From contig CM030931.1 in NCBI GenBank assembly GCA_018136815.1, forward strand, positions 8,668,557-8,732,556: a DNA stretch of 64,000 nt, read 5' to 3'. This DNA comes from Isochrysis galbana. Its lineage: Eukaryota > Haptophyta > Isochrysidales > Isochrysidaceae. Both the position numbers and the translations under genes were made by a program. Of this stretch, positions 56,237-64,000 are shown in pieces (position 1 is the stretch's first letter; every line of letters starts with the position of its first letter). Under the pieces are notes generated by a model, which was not told where the DNA came from, searched no databases, and saw only the letters and a program-made list of their open reading frames with translations.

Positions 56237-56463
56237 GCTTTCAAAGGAAGTCGATCAATTTTCTTTGGAGGGGAAAACCAACATGGGATATCATGAGATA
56301 TCGTGATTTCAACGATATATCCACCCTGCCCCAAATCGAGTGAATGGAGTCAGACCACGTGTGTGTTTCAACATGTGAAGTGTCAAGTTGACTCAAGTAA
56401 CCTCCAGGTGACAATGAAAGGTGTCAGCAGGGATGGGGATAATTGAACGCTTTTGGTCTTGTG
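56237..56463 (+). repeat. ~210-bp direct repeat, copy 2
   Basis: Copy of 55565-55785 with a 16-17-bp insertion (AATGGAGTCAGACCACG region at 56342-56360) and a few substitutions. A shorter related piece (DRDFNEISTL-coding) is at about 23405-23435. Confidence 0.85.
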
Positions 56464-56968
56464 TGCTCCTGGCAAGCCATCAGGCGTGCCAGGAGAGTGG
56501 GTGGTTCCTCCCCCATGGCAGGGGAGGAGTGGAGAGAGAGGGGGGCTCGTGCCCCCCCATGGGCGAACTAAATATAAACTTAGTTACAGACTTTGACTCT
56601 GCCTTCTAGCTTGAGCTGAGCAATCCTCATCCAGACCTAGATCCCAGTGGGCGCGGGGCGTGATGCGCACTCAGAAGGCAGAGCAGGCCCGCTTGGGCCT
56701 GCACTCGTAATGACCTTCCCGTACCTGACCCGAGAATTTGGATTTGGAAAAGGCCGCGCTGAAGAAGAAGTGACACCTTGACGCTCTCGTTGAAGATGAT
56801 AGAGTATGCAATTTGGGGTTGTAAGTTCAGAGCGACACATTCAGAGGCGCAAAGCAAGCGATATTGGAAATGCACAGACATTAGCACAGGATTTATTTGC
56901 ACCGTCACAATGGAAGACTTGCAATCGACCCCAAGATAAGCCCGGGCAACACGGGCGGCCTCAAGGCC
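56464..56968. other. Partial family A edge and 3' flank of ARM gene
   Basis: 56548-56585 holds GGGGGGCTCGTGCCCCCCCA and the palindrome AACTAAATATAAACTTAGTT. 56590-56720 matches the GAGCTGAGCAATC / CAGTGGGCGCGGGG blocks of family A. The rest is the probable 3' UTR of the minus-strand gene. Confidence 0.5.
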
Positions 56969-58742
56969 TCATGATTGCGCAGTATTAGCCAAGCTCTGCA
57001 ACATGGACACCTCCGCTGCCTGTTCGCGTAGCGCATTAGGTAATGCCAGGAGTTCGTTCTCTTCCTCGGGCGAGATTCGCTCCAAGTACAAGAGGGAGTC
57101 TGGGGTTGTTGTCCACAGGGGTGAGAGGGTTTGCCGATGCTGCAAGACGTGCGCTACGGCCTCAGCCGCCCAAAGTGCCAAGATTCCACCGCGAGAAGCT
57201 TGCGCGAGGCGACGCATGGCACCTAGTCCCGACGTGAACGTCTGATTCCGACCATTGATGGCTGTCGGCGGCGAGATCCCAGCTGCACTCAGCCTGGCGA
57301 CGGGGACAGTGGCTTTCGCGAGCGCCGACGCAGGCTCAACCATAGGCGTGGCGGCTTGCCAGAAGAAGGCCGCCGCCGAGCGGCCTGTCTGCTCCACTGA
57401 GGTGAGGAGGGAGACAGCGGGTGCAGTGAGCGTCCCTAGGTGGGGCTTGATCAAGTCGGAACCACCGAGCCGGTAGATTAGGCCAAGGCAGACGAGGGCG
57501 CCGGCGGCAAGCAGCACACGCGCTTCGTTGCATTTGACCTCACTGCCACTCTTCGCCTCCACATCAGCAGATGAGACAAGTGCTACGAGGCGCTCTGGGC
57601 CGCCATATGCAGCGAGGAGCGACAAGGCTGCCGAAGGTTCGAGCGAGGCCGAGTCAAGCAATCCGATGAGCGCGCTTAGCGCACGGCGGGTGGCGGTGCC
57701 CGGAGCATACGTGGAGAGCGAGACGCACAGACGCGGCAAAGCCCGATAGCCCTCGGCGCCTGGGGTGATAGATGTCGGTGCTAGCGGAAGCGGCGGTGGT
57801 GCCGACCGATACACAGTGCTTATGGAGGCACTTATCGGGACAACGGTCGGCAACGCGAAGTTACCCTCCGAAGGCTCCGCAGGGTCGTCGTAACCCGCCT
57901 GCCTCGCCGAATCGGTCGCCGCGACGGAGGCCGTTGCGACGGCGGCGAGATTGGCGATGGTCGACAAGGCGACGTCGGCGATCGGTGCATATGACAGCGC
58001 AGTGGCGCGCCAAAGTGCATCGATGACTTTCTGCCGGCTCGTCCCCAAGAAGCGATGCGCGCGAGAGTCAGCCGACGCATTCTGAAGTGCGAGCAATGCA
58101 AGTCGCGAGTGGTCAGGATGGGTTGTGGCGGTTGGCGGGCCCAGGAGCGGCAGGACCCTGTCAAGCACGGCATCGGTGAAAAGAGTGCCGCTGCCACCCA
58201 ATAACGGAAGCATTGTGAGGCAGAAGAGGCAGGCCTGCGCCGCCACTTCAAAGGAGGGCCCTATCTCTCCTGGCGGACTACTTGGGCTAGGAGGCTTCCC
58301 GTCCGCAGCGGCATCGTCCATGTAGCTAAAGCTATGCAGCGCAAATGCAAGGCGGCGAGCGACGAGGGACGACTCGAGCAAGTAGAGGAGCGTCTCGTCA
58401 TGTACCCCACGGCGCCAGGCCTGCATTAGGAGATTGGCGAGGCGCACTGCCGCCGCCGAGCGAATGCTCGGGCGCACCCACGGATGAAGTGCGCAGGCGA
58501 GTATCGGCAAGTGTCGCACTTCGTCGGAGTAGCACCTTGCGGGCATGCCATCGTTGCCATCCATCCAGCGCGTTATGCCTGACCAGGCGCAACTTGAAGC
58601 CAGCTCTCGCGACGCTGGGCCATGATCCCTATTTGGCTGCACGTCCGGTGCTCGCCCTACTCCGTCGTCCGCCACGTTGAGCACGCTGACCGCATGTTCG
58701 AGCTCCTCTGGAGGTGGAACCGCCTGCGAATAAAGCACAACA

Positions 58743-58773
<31 letters not shown>

Positions 58774-60373
58774 AGGAAGTGACAGGTTGACCCGGGCGCG
58801 CATACCAAAGCCTGGGGGCAGGGAGGGGGCGAGAGGCTCGCATATCCAGCGCACACGCGGCGCCATGGATCGGGCGCTCAACTCTGGTTGGCAGCGGGCG
58901 GCCGAGAACACGCCTGCCCTGCCGTGCGCGCCGCTACCTGGCATGGGAATACTGCTCCACGTTGGCCACAACTGCACACGCCAGGTACACCTCCTCGTCG
59001 CTCTTGGAGCGCAGTCTCTCTTGCACCGCGGCGATGTGCCGCGCCACTAGGCGCACAGAGAGCACATCGGCTGCTGCGCAACGCAGCGCTGCTAGCGCGC
59101 AGAGCCGCTCGGCTAGGCGTGTCGATGACGAGAGGCAACCAGCAAGCAATACGGCGTGCGCTGGCAAGTCGACCCTCGCGAACCGCCCACCGCAGACGTG
59201 CGCCGCACACGCGAGGCACCAGAGCGCAGCCTCCGCCGCTCGCTCATCACTGTCCGCGCGCGCAGCATTGTGGACGGTCACCAGTCTCCGCGCCCCATCG
59301 CCCCTATCCAGAACAGCGGCGACTACCCACTCGCGGCCCTCGGAAACCCGTTGGAGCAGCCCACCTATGGAGGAGAGCACGACGCCCGCCTTGCGCGCTC
59401 CCCATGCAGAAGTGGCCCTCGCAACTGGTGCCAAGCCCAAGACGAGGTGGAGTTCTTGGCTCATGACACGCAATGCCGAAAGTGCGGCGCCACCTTCACC
59501 GCTTGCAAGGGCCTTTGAATTGCCGCCCGCTGCGTCGTTGCCCGCCACGATCGCCTCGAGGCCGTTTGCGCTGAAGGCTCCCGTTGCTGGCTCCCCGCCA
59601 TCACCAGTAACGCCAGCCGGCTGGAAAGGGCGGTCTCCTAATGGCGGCGACTCCGCGGCGGCCACCCCGTTGCGGCCGGCCACCGCCCGGCGAGCGAGCT
59701 GCGCTTCCGCCGCCTCGACCGCAGCTCGGGCCGCAGGCGACGCGATGATGGCATTGACGCTCGTCTCGTCGATTGCGCGTACGGGGATCCGCGAGTTTTG
59801 GGGCGTGCGGGGAGGGGGCGCCGAGGAGACCCCAATCTCCAGCCGACGGATTGTCTCGGTGATGACGTGTGGCGTAACCTGCTGCAGCCGTATCTTAGAA
59901 GGGCGCGTGAGCCGGCTGAGCAGACCACCGTGCGCCGAGAGGTTACTCAGCACCGTCGTGGCGAGCGATCTCACGCGCGGGTCGTCGCTCTTGGTGAGCT
60001 TCTCAAGCATAGGCTGGAGCGGCGCGATGGCGATGGCGGCGTCGGCCGAGCGCGTCAGATTGAGTAAAAGCATGAGCGCCGCGTGCTGCGTGGCCGGTAG
60101 AACGAGCATATCATCTGCGGTAGCTGCGGCCTGAGCAAGCTCGATCAACCCTTGTGTGCGAGTGAGCTTTGCTGGAGGGATGCGTAGCGCTGCATCCGCC
60201 AGTGCGCGCATCACCAGAAGCAGAACCTCAGGCTGTCTGACGGCTGCAATCACCTCTCCCGTGCTAGCAGCGCTCTGCAGCAGGGTTGCCACGCTTTCCT
60301 CACCCACTGGCTGGGTGCAGAGGAGGCGGAGAGAAGGGAGGTCGAGAGGTGCGGCCGGCGCGCCATCAGGCAT
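56969..60373 (-). CDS. Large armadillo/HEAT-like protein, 2 exons
   Basis: From ATG 60373: exon 1 is 60373-58938 and exon 2 is 58811-56969 (donor CCAG|GTAGCG, acceptor CCCCCAG|GC, phase 2), giving 1092 residues. The protein is a long run of Leu/Ala-rich helices such as LLLVMRALADAALRIPPAKL, HAALMLLLNLTRSADAAI, RVRSLATTVLSNLSAHGGLL, LCALAALRCAAADVLSVRLV, AKLEEVYLACAVVANVEQ-like, YAPIADVALSTIANLAAVAT and LLAAGALVCLGLIYRLGGSD. The SLATTVLSNLSAHGG-type units are typical of armadillo repeats. A Pro-rich linker (LAPPPPPPPPP) sits right after the intron. There are no membrane or catalytic motifs. Probably a scaffold; I cannot name the family. The unspliced alternative, two separate proteins, is less likely because the first frame stops immediately after the donor. 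Confidence 0.72.
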
Positions 60374-61124
60374 CGGGAGGGAGGGGAGCGGAGAGAAGGG
60401 GAAGGGTGGGAGAGACAGGGAGGGAGGAGAGTAGTAGAAGGGAGGTAGGGGAGCGGAGAGAGAGGGGGAGGGAGAGGAGAGGAGAGAAGAGGAGGCAGCG
60501 GAGCTCGACTAACCGAGGCACAAAGGAGGGAGAAAAGAGAGAAAGAGAGAGAAGCGTGGCGAGGGGGGGGGGGGGGGGGGGGGAAGAAGAAGGGGGAGAG
60601 CGAGAAACAGAGAGAGGATGATCCCGCCCGCTGCTACAATGAGGAAGGGGGGGGGGGGGTTGGCGGGGGGCGAGGAGAATGCAGAGAGAAGTGGCAAAGG
60701 GTTTTAAGCTGATTTTCATCGTACGATTAGAAAAGGGCCGTGAATTTCACGCAAGAAATCCTTTCTTGTGGAGGGGGTAAACTACTAAGAGGAAGGCCCG
60801 GATTGCACGCCGAATTGGAACCCCGGGCTGTGAGGAGAACCAGAACAACAAAGGGGGAGGCATAAAATATCCAGGTCCGCAACGTCAAGGCGAGCTCTCT
60901 TTCCCTGCCGCGACGAGGCTGCGCCTGCGGCCCCTTCTCCTCTCCTCTTCTCCCTCTCCCTCTCTCCCTTTCTCTCCCCCGGTCACCACCCCTACGCTCC
61001 CCCCCTCTCCCCCTCTTCGCGCTCTTCATCCCCTTGTCGCCTCCTCTCTTTCCCCTCCCTCGCCCTCTGCTCTCTCTTCCCTCTCATCTGTGCGCCAGCT
61101 TATGGAGCGCGGCGCGAGTGCGAG
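60374..61124. promoter_or_regulatory. Divergent promoter region, ARM gene (-) / glycosyltransferase (+)
   Basis: Head-to-head spacing of 751 bp. The left part (60376-60660) is GA/G-rich and the right part (60895-61090) is CT-rich on the plus strand, so each transcript begins in a pyrimidine-rich leader. G-runs lie at 60565-60582 and 60648-60659. No TATA box was identified. Confidence 0.45.
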
Positions 61125-63726
61125 ATGGCTCCGCTCTGTTCTGCACGCACGTGGGCGGCGATGGGGCTGCGTGGCGTGGGAGTGCTCCTACTCGTCTACC
61201 TTTCCTCTGAGCCTGCCCGCCCCTCCGCCACCATCCGCCTCGTCTCGCGCCCGATGACACCGCTCGGGCTGGCGTCGCAGGCAGGCAGTCCACTGGAGGA
61301 GGTAGGGCCAAACACGAGTGAGCGGCCACAGGACCGAGATGAAGGGGAGGCGTACGGAGTGTACTCGGACGCAACTCTCGGTCCCGCCGCCACCGCTCCG
61401 CCGCTGCCTGCTGGGTGTGCGCCAGCGCCGACGAATGTGCATGAGCAGGGTGCGTACCGGCCCTGGCTTGCTATGCCGAGCCGCTGTCACATTGGTGGGG
61501 ACTGGCAGGGGCAGTGTGGGCCCTCTCTGCCGCACACGCTTGCGGAAGGCCGGCGCGCGTGCACCGAGATCGCGTGTGGCTCATGCGGCGTCGACGTAGC
61601 GCCTCCGGATCCTGAGGACGAGGCGGACGCTGCCGACATGAAGCTATTGAGCAACGGGCCGCTCTCGGCAACTTCTGTGGCAATTGCCGCTGCCACCGCT
61701 GATGCCCGCGCCAACGATCGCAACTGCTGCCACAAGGGCGGCTCATGGCACGGCCGGTGTGGCACTGAGGCCGAGGTCACCTCGGGGTCCGCTGAGTTCA
61801 GTTGGAGAGAAGGCTATCGCGTTTGTCACGGATTGCCCATCACTCCGCCGCCGCCGGAGCGCTCCCACGCGCGCAAGCCCTTTGTTGAAGTGCTACCGAG
61901 GTTAGGGCCGGCTGCCAGCGCTACCGGCGGCGCGGGCAAGAGCGGCGACGACGCGGGCCTTATCGCCTACCTCATCACGCTTGAAGTCAAGGATGATCAT
62001 CTTCCGCGATCGGTGGCGGACAAGCTTGCGGCCATCTCGTCCGCTGTTGATGGTGCGCCCGTTCATGCTGTCAAGGCGGTTTCAGCAGAAGCAGCGCTTG
62101 CAGCTGTTGGCCCCGCCCCTAAAGCCGCCGCCGTCTTCGGACGGCAGGCGGCGGAACCTGAATTTGGGCCGGCGCTCGGCTGCGTGCTCTCCCACTTGAA
62201 GACTGCGCGACGTGCGCTGCGTGACGGCGCGTCTCCCGCCCTCATCCTTGAGGAGGACGTGTCGCTCGAACTTAGGTCGACCTGGCCAATGAGCCTGTCG
62301 ATGCTCGCCGCTGGCGCGCCGGACGGTTGGCTGGCGGTGCAGGTGGGCAGTCGCGCATGCGAGTACGGCCTCATCGCACGTATGGACTATTTTGTCTATA
62401 GGTGCGGGTGGGGAGGGCTGGGGGGGCAGGGGATTCCATGCGAGATGGAGGGGCGATGCGAAAAGTCGACTTTTTCGCTCTACTTTGACCCCTCTTCAAC
62501 ACACTGAACCCTCCTCCCTTCCCCCTCGCCCTGCCAATAATCTCTTCAGCTGAGCATCGTGGCGTCCCGTGCGCACTGGGCGGAGCTTCGAAGCTCCTGG
62601 CGACACGAAGTCGCGATGCGTGGCGGCCACCTTCACCCGGAAGCTCACGCGAGGCTATCGAAGGCATCCGCTGATTCACCGGGAACCTCATCACGTCCAG
62701 CCTCGCCCCAGCCCGTGCTCCTGCGGAATGATCACTACTGGTCAACTGCTGCCTACCTGTTGAGTCAGCGTGGCGCATATGAGCTGGTCCGAGAGCTCTT
62801 GGCCGGCGGCTCGGCACAATCACGCGCGGAACCCGAGCCCTCGGACTGGCGCCTCGGTCTAAACAGTGTCCGCTGTGTGAAGGCCGACGTGTGTGTAATC
62901 TACCCCAAGCTTGAGGCGGTTGCATCACAAAAGATCCACAGGGTGCGGGAAGATGAGGCTGGAGGGATGTCCGTGGAGGGAAGTGGTGTCTTTGTGACCG
63001 TACCGCCCTTCTTCGTCTCCACAGAGAAGCGGCCATCCACCATCGCCGGTCATGACGTCGGCCACCAGCGGGCCGTGCACGCGCTGTCGCGCAAGGAGGC
63101 GATCGACATGCTAAACATGAGGATGCCCAGCGGCGGTGGTGCTCTGCCGGCTCCGCCGCCGCCTGCACCTCCCCTATTACCTCCCCTACCGCCGCGATCT
63201 TTGCCCTTCCGCTTCTGGGTGCATGACGCGCCAGAGCTAAATTGGGAGCTATTGTTGCGCTGTGTGCCGGGCTGGGATTCCGGGTTGCATTCCCAAAACG
63301 CTGCAGAGGTTTGGCTCCTTCGCCAGTTGCTCTCGCATCCGAACCGCACCACCTCGTGGCAAGACGCCGATGCTGTGATATTGCCCATGCTCCCGCTCAT
63401 CTCACTGCGCGCTGGCGCTGGATGCAACGAGAGTAAGCCAACATTTGCTGGCACGTCGCACAAGCAGCGGCTCGCAGCTGCCCTTCGCGCGATGCTCGAT
63501 CACCCGGCCTACAAAAGGCGCCACGGGCATGACCACCTCGTCCTCTCAAACTACTGGGACGCGTGGCGTGCCTTCGGCGGCCGTGCCTCCACCTCACGCG
63601 CGCTGCTCGCAAATGTGAGCTTCGGCTGGCATGAAACGAGCGACGCGGCCTGGGGGATGGCCAACCACCGGCACGTGGGAAAGTGCCAAATCGTCTTGCC
63701 ATACGTTGAACCCGAATCGTGTGCAG
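61125..63726 (+). CDS. GT25-GT47 (exostosin) fusion glycosyltransferase, 3' end outside window
   Basis: Predicted Golgi type II membrane glycosyltransferase. Exon 1 is 61125-62401 (ATG 61125) and exon 2 begins at 62555; donor AG|GTGCGG and acceptor CTGAG|C are phase 2. Residues about 13-25 are hydrophobic (MGLRGVGVLLLVYLSS), a signal anchor. Two Cys/His/Trp modules (SRCHIGGDWQGQCG and NCCHKGGSWHGRCG) repeat in the stem. A GT25-like domain follows: AYLITLEV, GCVLSHLKTARRALRDGASP, ALILEEDVSL, DGWLAVQVGS, then after the intron RNDHYWSTAAYLLSQRGAYE. A second domain starts at LPFRFWVHDAPELNW, with DADAVILPMLPL and HPAYKRRHGHDHLVLSNYWD, typical of exostosin (GT47). A donor-like GCAG|GTGCGC at 63726 suggests more exons; if unspliced, the frame stops at 63752. 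Likely builds cell-surface or scale polysaccharide. Confidence 0.8.
62402..62554 (+). other. Intron of GT25-GT47 gene
   Basis: 153-nt GT-AG intron, donor GTGCGG, acceptor TTCAGCTGAG. It restores the frame as MDYFVYSIVASRAHWAEL. The TTCAG acceptor 5 nt upstream is out of phase. Confidence 0.65.
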
Positions 63727-64000
63727 GTGCGCTCGGCGGCCTTTTCTCCTAATTACTTGTTGCTATCCGTCCCTGGGCTGCTTCCTGGGAGAGGGAAGCG
63801 TGTCTGGGGCGTGCGAGCGGAGACAGCCGCGAGATCAGGCCTGGGCGCCCAACTGTTTTTGTGCACCTTGATCATACCTTGGGCCCCGAAGGCGGTGCCA
63901 CTTTCCTTGCCCCTTGGCACTTGTCTACGTCGTTTCACATGAAGGGCCGGTGGTCGTAATCGCTATCCATTATACCTCTTGCCCTCTCAGCCGCGACAGA
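63727..64000. other. Probable intron/exon sequence of the glycosyltransferase, right edge
   Basis: Follows a consensus donor. No continuation of the exostosin domain could be assigned before the window ends. Confidence 0.3.

Noticed and set aside
60286-60621. Gly/Arg/Glu-rich frame upstream of the ARM gene
   Set aside because: A composition artefact of the GA-rich divergent promoter region.

Overview
The window is nuclear DNA of a GC-rich unicellular eukaryote, most likely an alga. Several genes are interrupted by short introns of about 100-190 bp. Most introns are GT-AG, many with GTGCGC/GTGCGT-like donors, and one is GC-AG. Poly-C/G tracts and CT-rich 5' regions are common, and intergenic DNA is packed with small repeats. 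A tubulin glutamylase implies cilia or flagella. The NADPH oxidase carries an extracellular domain of a kind I associate with phytoplankton. My best guess is a haptophyte, but this rests on gene style and not on a marker gene.

Ten genes could be identified with fair to high confidence, most with exon structures resolved from reading frame and splice phase. From left to right they are: a Mei2-like RNA-binding protein (0.45-2.8 kb, -), TTLL1 (8.3-10.1 kb, -), a nucleotide-sugar transporter (13.7-14.9 kb, +), replicative DNA ligase I (16.4-19.6 kb, -), an NCKX-type cation exchanger (24.5-26.3 kb, -), a GH20 beta-hexosaminidase (31.3-33.2 kb, +), a three-exon NADPH oxidase (36.7-40.5 kb, -), a REXO5-like 3'-5' exonuclease (43.3-45.0 kb, -), a two-EF-hand calcium-binding protein (53.4-54.0 kb, +) and a GT25-GT47 glycosyltransferase running off the right edge (61.1 kb onward, +). 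Less certain genes are a 1092-residue armadillo-like protein (57.0-60.4 kb, -), an ankyrin protein (30.3-30.7 kb, -), a small cysteine-rich membrane protein (12.3-12.7 kb, +) and a helical protein (49.0-50.4 kb, -).

The remaining sequence is accessory DNA. It holds a decayed hAT transposase (10.6-12.0 kb), non-LTR reverse-transcriptase fragments (34.4 and 36.5 kb), a CXC-type cysteine-rich relic (4.9-5.4 kb), an ankyrin pseudogene (33.6-33.8 kb), and at least four MITE-like families with terminal inverted repeats. It also holds a 0.7-kb dispersed element present in two inverted full copies, and a pair of about 0.5-kb inverted repeats with long GA/CT tracts on either side of the NADPH oxidase and exonuclease block. 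The most anomalous stretch is 21.2-23.5 kb. It contains AT-rich, Lys/Asn-rich coding DNA bracketed by Pro/Gln repeat arrays, unlike anything else in the window, and is a candidate viral or virophage-like insertion.

The genes do not form an operon-like unit. Shared themes are glycan handling (transporter, GH20, GT25-GT47), calcium handling (NCKX, EF-hand) and DNA/RNA metabolism (ligase, exonuclease, Mei2). These may simply reflect chance.
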